From Haematobia irritans (Eukaryota > Arthropoda > Insecta > Diptera > Muscidae), in NCBI RefSeq assembly GCF_050003625.1, contig NC_134401.1, positions 71,266,632 through 71,330,631 of the forward strand: DNA of 64,000 nucleotides. The letters run 5' to 3'. This document shows positions 52,991 to 62,890 of the stretch, piece after piece; the stretch's first letter is position 1; each line of letters starts with the position of its first letter. Both the position numbers and the translations under genes were made by a program. The notes under the pieces are model-generated. The model did no database searches, was not told where the DNA came from, and saw only the letters and a list, made by a program, of their open reading frames with translations.

Positions 52991-54289
52991 AAAATTGGTC
53001 CATATCGGTCCATAATCATGGTTGCCACTAGAGCCAAAAATAATCTACCAAATTTTTTTTCTATACAAAATTTTGTCAAAATTTTATTTCTATAGAAAAT
53101 TTTGCCAAAATTTTATTTCTAGAGAAAATTTTGTTAAAATATTATTCGGTTCATAATAAAATTTTCATCATTGTCAAAATTTTATTTCCATAGAAAATTT
53201 TGTTCAAATTTTATTCGGTTCATAATCATGGTTGCCACTCGAGCCAAAAATAATCTACCAAGATTTTATTTCTATAGAAATTTTGTCAAAAGTTTATTTC
53301 TATAGAAAATTTTGTTAAAATTTTATTTCTGTAGAAATTTTTGTCAAAATTTTCTTTCTATAGAAAATTTTGTCATACAATTTAGAAGATGGTGTTAGGA
53401 GGTTTTAAGATGCCTTGCCATCGGCAAGCGTTACCGCAACTTAAGTAATTCGATTGTGGATGGCAGTGTTTAGAAGAAGTTTCTACGCAATCCATGATGG
53501 AGGGTACATAAGCTTCGGCCTGGCCGAACTTACGGCCGTATATACTTGTTTTGTTTATATTTGTAGGTATTGAAATTGTAAAAGGTGGACAAAATTGCTA
53601 GGCAGCAACTTATTCAAAGTTAAAGGTACTAGAAGAAAAAAAGTTTTAAAAAAGTTTTAATATTTCAAGGTCGATGCTGTTGATTCTAAATAAATATATT
53701 TAATATATTAATAAAACATGTCTTTTATTGAAGAAAAAATTGCTTATATAAATACATAAAATTGTATTTAAAAACGAAGGTAAGCAGTTCTAAATTTGAA
53801 TTAAAAAGTTTACCACAAATATATAAGATTTGTCCAAATGAATGAAAAAAAGTTCATTAAAATCATTCCATATATGAATTCAATTCAGTTAAGTTTTTTC
53901 ATTCTGTAGTATAGTGGTACATAAATATAGGAAAATGTTAACTAATATATGAAATGCATTCTACCTAATTTCTACGAAAATCACATCGTTCAAACAAATA
54001 AAAATGTCTTTGGCGCTATACGAAGTTCAACTTTCTTCACAAAGAGTTCATTTTAACTTAAAGAAGGGGTCACTTTTTTCTGGGTGTATAATGTTCTAAT
54101 AGCAACCACCACCCAAATACACAGACGCACACATATGTATATTTAAATGTGAATCATCTATTTTATTTTGTTTTTATTGTGTTTTTAATGAACTGCACAA
54201 CAAGAAACAATTCTTATAATTACAGTACAGGCATTTTGATGACCAACAATAATATCCTTAGATTACTTAATTACTTGGCCTTAGATTAC

Positions 54290-55253
54290 TTAATTACTTG
54301 GCGTGTTACTAACACCAAAAATGACATTCACCAAGCACTTAGAACTTAGGAACCAAAAGGCTATGATTTGTATAAACGCAACATGGAAGAATCTCATTGA
54401 TAAACCCCTTGTGTCGCTTATAGATAAATGGAAAATTTTCCAAAGCGTATGCAGAACTACACAATCATATGGTGTTCAAGTATGGGGATTTGGTTGGTTC
54501 GAAGAAGTAGATAAGCTACAAAGATACTTTCTAAAAAAAATATTAAAGCTACCAAAACATATACCAAATTATATATTATCTCTAGAATCTGATGTACCTG
54601 ACAACCACTTTTATACATTGAAAATACATATAGATTATATTTATAATACAATATTCAAATACGGAAATACAAGGTTGCCGCATAAGCTATCAATGAAAAT
54701 ATGGAGCAAAAGAATTTTCTGGGCAGCAGAGTTAAATCGTTTAGCTGAAAGTGCAAATTTCCTGGTAGGAAATTGGTTAACAACTGAGGAGAATTGGAAA
54801 GCAAAATCTAATATATTCCTCAGCCATCTAAAAACTCAAAGTTATATGGAAAAGTCGGAAAGGGCCAGTGAAAGCGAAGGAAGATTTTATCGATTATTAA
54901 ATCCGGACAAAGGAATAGACTATTTTAGCAACATTTGGAATATTGAAAAAATCTCAATTTTGATTAAAACCAGAGCGGATGTGTTACCGTTAAATGGAAA
55001 TGACTACAGGACTCAAAAAAACGTCCAATGTACGCTCTGTAATATGAGGGAAACTGAAAACTTACAACATTTCTTAGCCAGATGTCCAATGTTACAAGAG
55101 TTAAGGCGGAAATATCTAGGAAGTACATACATATCTGAAAGAGAGTTAATTTATATCTTAAATGGAGATCTCGATGATGGTTGGGAAAGATTGTTTAACT
55201 ATGTGAACAATGCGTTAAAATATAGAAAGAATATAATCACAGAACATTTCTAG
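54290..55253 (+). pseudogene. LINE ORF2 C-terminal domain with CCHC finger
   Basis: Frame 54303-55253. It begins in the RT thumb (LGVLLTPKMTFTKHLELRN in joined frames), then WKIFQSVCRTTQSYGVQVWG, DKLQRYFLKKILKLPKHIPNY, an alpha-helical region with YRLLNPDKGIDYFSNI, and the finger CTLCNMRETENLQHFLARCP. The stop is at 55251-55253, and an A-rich 3' UTR follows to about 55470. 316 codons remain open, so it is not old. It is 5'-truncated at about 54290. The style resembles the plus-strand Jockey-type element at 16187-20975, but they do not overlap, so identity cannot be shown. Confidence 0.75.
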
Positions 55254-55580
55254 ATACATGTAATCCAGGAAAGCAAATATACTAAGTTGATTTATATCTA
55301 TTTAACAGCAAAGTAAAGAATTCTTTATGTTAAAGACAGACAACTTTGAAAGTTATTGTCAATAATATTATATTATAATTTTGTTATCTCTAAGTCAAAA
55401 TGTAATTACTAACAATGAATTGTAAATTTTGATGAAAACAAAATAAAATCTAAAATCTAAAAAAAATCTACTTAAAATAAAAAAATTTGAACATTAAGAA
55501 ATGCAGAAATTTGTTTTTACAAAAGGAAAAAAACACGAATAAATAAATTGTATAAATAAAGTAAAAAATAATAAATTAAA

Positions 55581-55652
55581 CCAGTTTTATTTATTTATTT
55601 TTAATTAATGTATTTTTTTATTAATTAAAAATACATAAATAAAACTGATTTA
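55581..55652. repeat. AT-rich inverted repeat
   Basis: CAGTTTTATTTATTTATTTT and its complement AAATACATAAATAAAACTG flank TTAATTAATG...TTAATTAA. It can form a hairpin of about 30 bp. It marks the boundary between two LINE remnants facing each other. Confidence 0.65.
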
Positions 55653-55689
55653 AATTTACTATATTTGTTGTACATTTGAATAACGAACA

Positions 55690-56260
55690 AAAAAACATTT
55701 TTTAAATTTCATTGTGTTGCATGTCGAATGTTGTGAGGTAATATATTCCAGAGGAGTACTGCATTTATGTAGATATGCCAATCAGAATCATGGTTTTGAT
55801 ACCGAATTGGAACAATTATGTTCTCCTATTAGACCCAGCAAACCGTATTCTTTGCAGCCGCCGTGGTGCCATGGTTAGCATGCCCGCCTTGCATACACAG
55901 GGTCGTGGGTTCAAGGCCATTTTCGACCAAACACCAAAAAGTTTCTCAGCGGTAGATTATCCCACCTCAGTGGTTTCACGTTTTCACGCAATGTGGAACG
56001 CCGTTCGGAGGTCCCTTGTCATTGAGCTTAACATATAATCGGGTAGCACTCAGTGAAAAGAGAGAAGTTTACCACTGTGGTATCACAATGGACTGAATAG
56101 TCCGAGTCCGAAATATCGGGCTGCGACTATACCTAACCTAGCCTATAAATAATATGGCTCATGGAAATAAATTATTTGATGGAAAACCATAAAATCAAGA
56201 TGCATCCCATATGAAAGCTTACATTTGAGATACGTGAGTTTGTGAATCGAAATTAGATCC
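55690..56260 (-). pseudogene. LINE RT C-terminal fragment, split by a SINE
   Basis: Minus-strand copy of the tail seen at 25300-25520, in two pieces, 55853-55690 and 56260-56143. It reads (with frameshifts) HIIYFH.HEPYYL, ARIRFAGSNRRTIIVPIRYQ and WHIYINAVLLWNILPHNI. The SINE lies between them. It is older and more decayed than the 25-kb copy. Confidence 0.65.
55855..56142 (+). mobile_element. tRNA-derived SINE, second copy
   Basis: Same head as 38931 (GTGGTGCCATGGTTAGCATG; B box GGTCGTGGGTTCAAGGCC), the ACACCAAAAAGTTTCTC body, a 60-odd-bp internal deletion in the GTGGTTTCA region, and the shared tail TGTGGTATCACAATGGACTG ... CGGGCTGCGAC with (CCTAA)n. A target-site duplication cannot be defined. 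Confidence 0.85.
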
Positions 56261-56439
56261 ATATATGTAAACCTGAGAGATAATTATACGTGGGGAATGC
56301 ATTAAATATTATACGACGAGGACTGTCAAATTTCTATTTATGTTTCTGGGAAACGAAATATTAAACCAAAGTTTTCATTTATTGCTTGAACCCAAACTAA
56401 GTTCATTGAGGGTACCATAAACAAATATATGAGTTCATA

Positions 56440-56997
56440 CACTGAAAAAAAGCATGCCCGGTTAAAAAGATTTTGTCTTTACTTTAAAAATGTTGGTAAT
56501 GATTCCGAGCCAAAGAAGCGGAGAATACAAGTAAGGTTATTTTTAAGACAAAATTCTCTTTTAAATTTTGGTTTTGTGTACTTGCTTCTAGGAAGCAAAT
56601 TTTAATTTTTCGCTTTTTCAGCTTCGTTTCATCATGTGCTATCAAAGTCCTTTAAAAACGAGTTAACGACAACTTTATTTTCCAAATTAAGACTCGACTT
56701 CCAGTAGAAATTATGCTATGTCTCAAGTAAAAAACGTCTTTAAAATAAAGTGTTGAAAAACATGTCCTATATTTGAACGAATTTAAAGAATTTTTCTGAA
56801 TTATTAAAGTCAAGTTGACCTTAGCCCAATCATTTTTTCTTTCATGTTATGATTCCCATTTTTAAGTGAAATCACTTAATTATAAGGACAAGGAAAAACT
56901 CTATATTAGGGAAATGCGTCTTCCATGCTAAGCAAAATTTGCATTCGTATTTTAAAGACATGAAATCTTTGACCTCACGACAATATTTTTTTCAGTG
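56440..56997. mobile_element. TA-flanked MITE (mariner/Tc1-like)
   Basis: 558 bp, CACTGAAAAAAA at one end and TTTTTTTCAGTG at the other, with TA directly outside both (56438-56439 and 56998-56999). No transposase. The interior is AT-rich with AAAGAC and TTAAGT motifs. TA duplication is the Tc1/mariner hallmark, so it is probably a non-autonomous member. Confidence 0.8.
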
Positions 56998-57055
56998 TAA
57001 CATGCCTTCATAACGATCATACAAAAAGAGTTCTTATGTAACATGTATAGCCATG

Positions 57056-57103
57056 TGTTATGATTTATTAATGGTAATTAGTGTTGCCAAAAGATAATTA
57101 ATT
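57056..57103 (-). repeat. Gypsy 3' LTR remnant
   Basis: TGTTATGATTTATT joined to AATGGTAATTAGTGTTGCC and TTAATTCT. About 210 bp present in the 5' LTR are missing between the two blocks. The pol reading frame runs through it to a stop at 57058. Confidence 0.6.
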
Positions 57104-57820
57104 CTTTGATTTTTTGAATTATTAAAGTCTCCCTTCCTTTTAGGAATATGATACTCAGGTGCCCATACTGGTGGTCTTTTCAATCTATTAGATCGTCGAA
57201 CTACTACAGAACCTTGAAATGTTGCTGACGTACTAGCTTCTTGTTCAACAGCTGGAGAAGTGCTAGGAGCTTGTTGTATAATTTGTGCTTCACTGGAATT
57301 ATCAGCAGCCACTTCTTGTTGAAAACTTTCAGAGACCGGTGTACGTTGCGTTTGTTCTGGCAAATCTGGATCCACTTGAGAATTCGATATTTCAGAAGTT
57401 TGATTTGATTGTGGTGCTAATTGAAATAATCAAGAAGTATTGAAACTGGCCATTGATCCGATTGTTCCGAATTAACATATCGTGGTCTTAATTGATTTAA
57501 ATGAGATCTAATTACTCGAAACTCTGGAATGTTATCAATTTTGATTTCATAATTTACGTTACCAATTTTTCTCTTAATTACTCCAGGAAACCACTCAAAT
57601 TTGTTTTGTTTATATAGTTTTGCAAAAATTCGTTCTCCAACATCATATGTTATTTTCTTTGCACCATGATAATCATTAAATTGAGATTCCATTTTTGAAT
57701 CACGCATTTGTATTGGCTTTTCAGTTTTCTTCAATAAATCCAAATTAGCCCTTATTCTTCTCACCATGAACAAGGCGTTTGACCTGTGTTTGAATTTGGT
57801 GATGATCTGTAACATTTTAG
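57058..57820 (-). pseudogene. Gypsy pol C-terminal tail and integrase C-domain
   Basis: 57815-57417: an integrase C-terminal domain with RIFAKLYKQNKFEWFPGVIKR, GNVNYEIKID and FRVIRSHLNQLRPRY (GPY/F-like). 57375-57058: a Gln/Ser/Thr-rich tail (QQAPSTSPAVEQEASTSA) with RRSNRLKRPP, then IPKRKGDF. One stop or frameshift separates the two. The Ser/Thr-Gln tail with RSNR..RPP is common at the end of gypsy integrases. Confidence 0.75.
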
Positions 57821-58328
57821 AAATGTATATAAATTCTCTTTATTCGTTCTGGCTCCTTTCAATTTCCTTAATGCTCTCTTTAAAGTGTCCACAATTCTTT
57901 CAGCTTGACCATTGGACTGTGGGCGATGTGTGCAATTCCATTTTCCTTACAAAAATATGAAAATTGAGAACTTGAAAATTGTGTGCCGTTATCACTAACT
58001 ATAAGTTCTGGGTTGCCAAATAAAGATGTAAAATCACACAGACAGTCAATAATTGTAGAAGACGAAATTGATTTAATTTGATAAATTTGAGGCCATTTTG
58101 AAAAAGAATCGACGATCACGGTCCCACAATATCAATATGAATTCTTTGTATTGGCGCTGTGGTTATAGGGCATGAGCATAAAGTTGTTTTTGGAAGAGTT
58201 TTAGCTACGGCTAAACAATTATGACATTCTCGAATAAAATCCTTTATGTATTCATCAATGCGAGGCCAATATACGTAACTTCTTGCTAACGCTTTTGTTC
58301 GTTCTATACCACTATGACCCTTGTGCAA
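57820..58328 (-). pseudogene. Gypsy integrase, zinc finger and catalytic core
   Basis: 58328-58116: HKGHSGIERTKALARSYVYW and ECHNC, the HHCC finger, ending IQRIHIDIVGP (first catalytic Asp). 58119-57880: MIVDSFSKWPQIYQIK, NPELIVSDNGTQFSS (second Asp) and FCKENGIAHIAHSP. The Glu segment follows in shifted frames (GQAERIVDTLKRALRK-like). Frameshifts lie at about 58117 and 57930. Confidence 0.85.
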
Positions 58329-58404
58329 TTCTTTTAAAATTCTTTTACGAAAACATTTAGGAATAATGAGCCGTCATTATACAATAAACATTCATTGGCG
58401 ATAC

Positions 58405-58863
58405 TCAAATTATCTTTTCGTGAATAATAACATTGCATTTCATTAGACACATGAGTGTAAGTGCCCACCTTTGAAGGCGATTTGCAGAATGTGCAGGAAT
58501 TCCCTTCTTGTTTGAAAATATTGCCAACAACGGCTTAGGGTCGGTTTGGAGAATAAATTTCCTTCCATATAAATACTTGTGAAATTTTACAACAGCGCAA
58601 ACAATTGCTAGTGTTTCTTTTTCAATTTGGGCACAGTTTTTCTCTGCGGGAGTTAAAGCTCTTGAAAAGTGGCTAATAGCTTTTTCTGTTCCATCAGGAA
58701 AAATATGACATATATATGCTCCCAATCCTACAATGGATGCATCTGCGGTCAATTTGATAGGTAATGCCGGATCAAAATGAGTTAATAATAATTCTGAAGA
58801 TAAACATTCTTTGAATTGTGAAAAACTTTTTTTCACATGATTTAGACCAATGCCATGTTGCAC
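58405..58863 (-). pseudogene. Gypsy RNase H
   Basis: LTADASIVGLGAYICHIFPDG (first Asp), AISHFSRALTPAEKNCAQIE, KETLAIVCAVVKFHKYLYGR (Glu), FILQTDPKPLLAIFSNKKG (second Asp) and NRLQRWALTL. This is the standard Ty3/gypsy RNase H following RT, and it is the best conserved part of this copy. The N-terminus joins the RT thumb across a frameshift at about 58860. Confidence 0.85.
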
Positions 58864-59690
58864 CTTTCTTCAGAAAACTGTCCAATGGATCTCTTAATTT
58901 CCCCATTTGGGGCAAAAATTTTCCATAATAGTTTATGGCTCCTAAATACGACCTTAATTCACCAATGTTAGTGGGATGTGAAAGTTCTATGATTGATTTT
59001 ATTTTGTTTTTGTCGGGACTTATGCCCTTTTTATCAACATAGTAGCCCAAATATGTACATGATGGTTTGAAAAATGTGCACTTGCGAAAGTTGACTGTTA
59101 TATTGTAGCTTTTTAGCCTGTCAAGCACTTCTGTAACTGCTTTTTCATTTTCTATTCTGGTTTTTGTAGCGATAGCAACATCATCTAAATACGGATACGC
59201 ACCTTGAATTCTAGACAAAATTGTTTGTATTGTTTGTTGAAATGCTCCCGGGGATTAACTTTACTCCTTGAGCTAGACGGTTAAAAGTGTAAAGCACGAG
59301 ATGAGTATTGATTTTTTCGTCTCATCATCCACCTCCAGTTGCATATAAGCATTATTTAAACCCATAATTTAAAAAGTTGAGCAGTTGTTGAAATTTGTGA
59401 AAATGTCTTCAGGAAGTGGCAATGGAAATGTATGTGGCTCAAGCTGTGCGTTGAGGCCAGTTGAATAGTCTTCACATATTCCAAAATTACCGGACGACTT
59501 TCTCACAACTACGATGGGTGCTGCCCATTCAGAAAAATTTATAGGAGATATTATGCCTTCACGTTCGAGTTTTCGTAATTCATTTTCCAGAGGTTCTGTT
59601 ACGGCGTACGCTACTTGCCTTTTTGGTCCAAAATACAGGAACAGCATTAGGTTTCAACTGTAAGTGAATTTTGATACCTTTGACGTGACC
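58772..59690 (-). pseudogene. Gypsy reverse transcriptase, broken
   Basis: 59647-59369: GPKRQVAYAVTEPLENELRK, LEREGIISPINFSEWAAPIV, VVRKSSGNFGICEDYSTGLN and PLPLPEDIFTNFN. Between 59369 and 59218 the motif A region is scrambled by frameshifts (YMQLEVDDE is readable). 59218-58863: YPYLDDVAIAT (the catalytic YxDD), FRKCTFFKPSCTYLGYYVDK and GELRSYLGAINYYGKFLPQM. It is not functional. Confidence 0.85.
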
Positions 59691-59980
59691 TATTTCATCC
59701 CTGAAAACTTCTGGAAATTTAGAACGAATTTGTTCATCGGTTAGTTGTGAATTTAGCACGTTGCATGATGTATATGAATTGACTGGTATACTCCATAGAT
59801 TAAATTTAACCGTCCCCTCGAATTCCCCAATAATTCTGATAAGATTTGAAGAGGTGTCACGAGGTGTTTGTGAAGACGATTTAAGTGTAGGCTTTCCCAT
59901 TTTGGTCCACAATGATTTTGAAATTATTGTAACATCAGATCATGTGTCGTGTTTCAATTTCACTTTTTGTTGGTTTATGT
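59690..59980 (-). pseudogene. Gypsy protease, active-site stop
   Basis: VSLYINQQKVKLKHDT, then TGA in place of the Gly codon of the DTGS active site, then SDVTIISKSLW (59960-59910). 59912-59580 continues GKPTLKSS and FNLWSIPVNSYTSCNVLN, the second half of a retropepsin. The stop falls exactly at the catalytic triad. Confidence 0.75.
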
Positions 59981-61044
59981 AAAGCGATACAAAACGCCAG
60001 TTTGATTTATTTGAATTAGTAGTATACACGCTTTTAACATTGTTAGGCTTTTTGTTAATTTTTTCTTAGACTTTTTATTGTTCTCTGTACTGACATTCTG
60101 ATAGTGATTCTTGTTTTTCTCAGGGAAACATGAACAAAAATCTTCCTTGTGGCCCATTCTTCCGCAATAGTTGCATTTGTGGTTTGTATATCTGCAATCT
60201 TTGACAAAATGCATATTGCCACATTACCAACAAGGCCTTTTGGGCAATTGTTTGTTTTTGCTATGGGTTAAATCAACTGCATGAATCTTTGTATTTTTAT
60301 TATTAAGGCAATATCAGTTTTAAGACAATTCATCCTCTGCACTTCTGTTACCAATTGGTCTAATGTTAAATTTACAGTAGCACTGTCTAACATTGTAAGC
60401 AATCTTGCTTTAATTTCTTGATCTTGTTGTGACTTTAAACCATTTACAAAAATCAAACACTTAAAATTGTCAGCACTGCATTCAGAGAGCAAAAAAAAAT
60501 CACAATGGCGGTTAACATTTGCAGCATAACTCACAATATCTTCATTCTCAGAGCGTACACTTTGCATACATTTATCGGATGGTAAATTGGCTCTCTTTCT
60601 TTCCAAACAGTTTTTTTAAGATTTCTGCCGTTTGTTGGAATGTTATGTCACGAGGTTGTTTTGGAAGTAAATAGTCTTTGTATTTGTTAAATACCGGTGT
60701 ACTAACTTTCCTCAACAATAACCTCACCTTTGCTGCATCGGCCAATCTTTCCGCTTCTATCTGGAATACACCCTCGTATCATTCGTACCATGTACCGAAA
60801 ATGTGATTTTCTTCTGCATCATATGAAATCTCGTATGTTCTTTTCTAGAATATCCATTACTGCCTCTGGAGCGGGTGTACTGGTATCACTTCTTGAGCTT
60901 GGTGCAGGTATTGATGGAGTTGTTTGGGCATTCAATGTCGCCTGTAGGAATTTCCATGAGCCTGTCCTGTTTCTCCAAAGCTTCCTGCTGCTTTGTGAGT
61001 AATATTCCTATCACCTGTTGCAGTGAGTTTGTTGGTGCCGTCAT
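59975..61044 (-). pseudogene. Gypsy gag
   Basis: ATG at 61044 (MTAPTNSLQQVIGILLTKQQ), followed by stops and frameshifts. 60606-60268 ERKRANLPSDKCMQSVRSEN, YAANVNRHCDF, FKCLIFVNGLKSQQDQEIKA and LDQLVTEVQRMN is the capsid-like region. 60214-59975 has one zinc knuckle, HKCNYCGRMGHKEDFC. It forms the particle that carries the RNA. Confidence 0.8.
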
Positions 61045-61070
61045 TGCTTTAGTTTACCTCATCACCAAAT

Positions 61071-61369
61071 TGTTATGATTTATTGTTGCATCCACTTGTA
61101 ATAAGAAAGCACGGAGTTTGCCAGTATAAATCTAACAATAATCTTTATTAAAACAATATAAATAACAGTGTAATAAAAACAATAAATATTTAAAAATATA
61201 ATTACCGCGTGACTACAAATTCTACTTGTTCTCTTGAGATGTTACAGACGAGTGATTATTAATATGTAAACAAAACGATAACAAGATTAATGGTAATTAG
61301 TGTTGCCAAAAGATAATTAATTCTTAGATGCCCAATTAGTCCAGAGATGGTACTTTGGGTATCCTAACA
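61071..61369 (-). repeat. Gypsy 5' LTR
   Basis: About 299 bp, starting TGTTAGGATACCC (at 61369) and ending AATCATAACA (61071). It contains TTAATTATCTTTTGGCAACA, shared with the 3' remnant. ATTTGGTGATGAGG just inside could be the primer-binding site. The LTR start is supported by the CCATG duplication but not by the 3' copy, which lacks this stretch. Confidence 0.6.
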
Positions 61370-61739
61370 CCATGTATCATTCTGGTCCAAAAAATGATTT
61401 AAAATAGATGAAGGCAATAAGGATAATGGAGGAAAATAGGCAATAAGGGTCATGCTTTGTGATATGTTTGTACTTGTACTTTAAATGATGACATGAATTG
61501 ACTCCAAAGATACTGCCTATTTGAAATAAAGACATTTATAGGGAGTTATCTACATTTTTCGAAGTTTTGTTCTCTTCTTACGATATTTAACCCTAGCTTA
61601 GGCACTAATGTTTTTCTACATTATCTGCCACTATTTACATATGTAAATATTTTGTTTCCTTTGGTATTTTTAACTTCATAACCGCTTTTTTATGTATGTT
61701 TTGCATTCTGATATTCGCTACAGAAAAAATATTGTTGTT

Positions 61740-62170
61740 TTTGAACATTATTGAAATCGGTTCGACATTATTGAAATCGGTTCAGAGTTAGATATAGCTC
61801 CCATATATATCTTTCTCCCGATATACACCCATATTACCACAGACGCCAAAGTTTTGCTCCGATCTACGAAAAATTTTGCACAGGGGTAGAATTAATATTC
61901 TTACTATGAATGCCGAATTTGGTTGAAATCGGTTCAGATTTAGATATAGCTCCCACATATATATATCTTTAGCCCGATTTATACAGATATGGCCGCTTAA
62001 ATTTTACTCCAATGTACGTGAAATTTTGCACAGGGTGTAGACTTAACATTCTTACTATCCATGCCAAATTTGGTTTAAATCATTTCAGATTTAGATATAG
62101 CTCCCATGTATATCTTTAGTCCGATTTATACATATTTGACCACAGAGGCCAAATTTTACTCCGATTTACA
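61740..62170 (+). repeat. Tandem repeat inside the piggyBac derivative
   Basis: Three imperfect copies of about 145 bp, each with AAATCGGTTCAGATTTAGA, TATAGCTCCCATATATATC, CCGATTTATAC and GAAATTTTGCACAGGG. It is not related to the 153-bp E-rep monomer, although both have TATAGC and CCCATAT strings. Confidence 0.8.
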
Positions 62171-62630
62171 TGAGCATGAAGTGGGGGAATATTATATGGA
62201 AAACGACGGTGAACTATCTGAATTAGACAGGTAGCAATTTTTGGTTAGTAAAAACGGATTTAAATTGGATAAAAATCCTCAATGGAGCGAAAACATGAAA
62301 TTTTTCTTGCTTTAACGGCTCTTAACCAATTACAAAAAACAAATTGAGCATTGTAGATACATTATCGGCGAACCTATACAATCAACACCTATTTCTTTTA
62401 TGCCTGATGAAAGTGATAGAGGATATTCAAAAGTAAAAACCGTTTGCTATATGTGCTACCATGGTGAGAAAAAAAGGAAGCGTCCTACAGGCAAAAATGT
62501 GGGCAATGTAAAAATCCAGTCTGTGTGGAGCACACCTGGGTGCAAACCAAATGCTACAGTTGCCCAAAATATATATATTTTATGTTGGTATTTCCTCTTC
62601 TTTTATTTGTATTATTTTCATATGAAATAA
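62170..62630 (+). pseudogene. piggyBac transposase ends (N- and C-terminal remnants)
   Basis: Plus strand. An N-terminal piece, EYYMENDGELSELDR then FLVSKNGFKLDKNPQW (about 62175-62310), is joined after about 10 codons to the C-terminus: LTALNQLQK, IGEPIQSTPISFMPDESDRG, VCYMCYHGEKKRKRPTGK and, in a +1 frame, CGQCKNPVCVEHTW with KCYSCPK, the cysteine-rich C-terminal domain of piggyBac transposases. The catalytic DDD core is deleted. It cannot transpose by itself. Confidence 0.8.
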
Positions 62631-62890
62631 TTCAAAACAAATCAACTAAAAGTATCTTAAACCACAATATTTACATTTGTAAATAGTGGCAGATTTTGAA
62701 GAAAAATACAAAAAATGTATTGAAAAATTGCGATATTGTAAAAATATTAAATTTGTACATATTATGAAAAAGCACGAAAAATTAGCCACTGAGTCCAAAT
62801 TTCATAAAAATCGGATAAATATTGTTGAAATGGCAAGAGTGTCAAAAATGAAATATTTACATTTGTATATAGTGCCAAAGCTAGGGTTAA

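Larger units (their letters stand above)
51168..53548 (-). mobile_element. E-rep element, complete (Helitron/DINE-like)
   Basis: 2.38 kb. Left end TATACCCTCCATCATAGGATGG, a hairpin that also pairs with ATGATGGAGGGTA at about 53496 near the other end. Then a CCGT microsatellite, a CAAGCTATCGACTTG block, ten or so 153-bp monomers, decayed 27-bp repeats (53040-53380), and a GC-rich end GGCCTGGCCGAACTTACGGCC that can form a hairpin (GGCCG-AACTTA-CGGCC) 15 bp before the terminus TATACTTGTTTT. It is inserted into a T-run of element A with no visible target duplication. No Rep/Hel ORF. Subterminal inverted repeats, a 3' hairpin and central tandem repeats fit DINE-1/Helentron-type elements. That is inference. 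Confidence 0.7.
50804..54089. mobile_element. Element A copy split by E-rep (left end lost to LOA)
   Basis: 50804-51167 matches 12925-13560 in parts (TTTTCTTCGCTGGGTATAAG, ATCGATGTGTTTGCGCGTG). 53549-54089 matches 13565-14136 and ends ...GTCACTTTTTTCTGGGTG. The E-rep at 51168 sits at the AGGATTT/TTATATTTGTAGG point. The left terminus is missing: the LOA-type LINE TSD directly precedes it. Confidence 0.82.
57056..61369 (-). mobile_element. Ty3/gypsy LTR retrotransposon, decayed
   Basis: Minus strand, gag-PR-RT-RNase H-integrase order and a short C-terminal tail. It is flanked by CCATG at 57051-57055 and 61370-61374, and the outer bases are TGTTA...TAACA. 5' LTR 61071-61369. The 3' LTR is reduced to about 48 bp (57056-57103). 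All ORFs are broken. No env-like ORF is seen. I do not assign a clade. Confidence 0.85.
61591..62886 (+). mobile_element. piggyBac-like element, internally deleted
   Basis: 1296 bp. CCCTAGCTTAGGCACTA at 61591 and TAGTGCCAAAGCTAGGG ending 62886 (16 of 17 match inverted), with TTAA on both sides (61587-61590 and 62887-62890). A second inverted pair, TCTGCCACTATTTACA, occurs near each end (61625 and 62694). CCCT ends plus TTAA are the piggyBac signature. A tandem repeat region (61740-62170) of about 140-150 bp, GGTTCAGATTTAGATATAGC, fills the middle. Two transposase ends flank the missing core. Confidence 0.88.
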
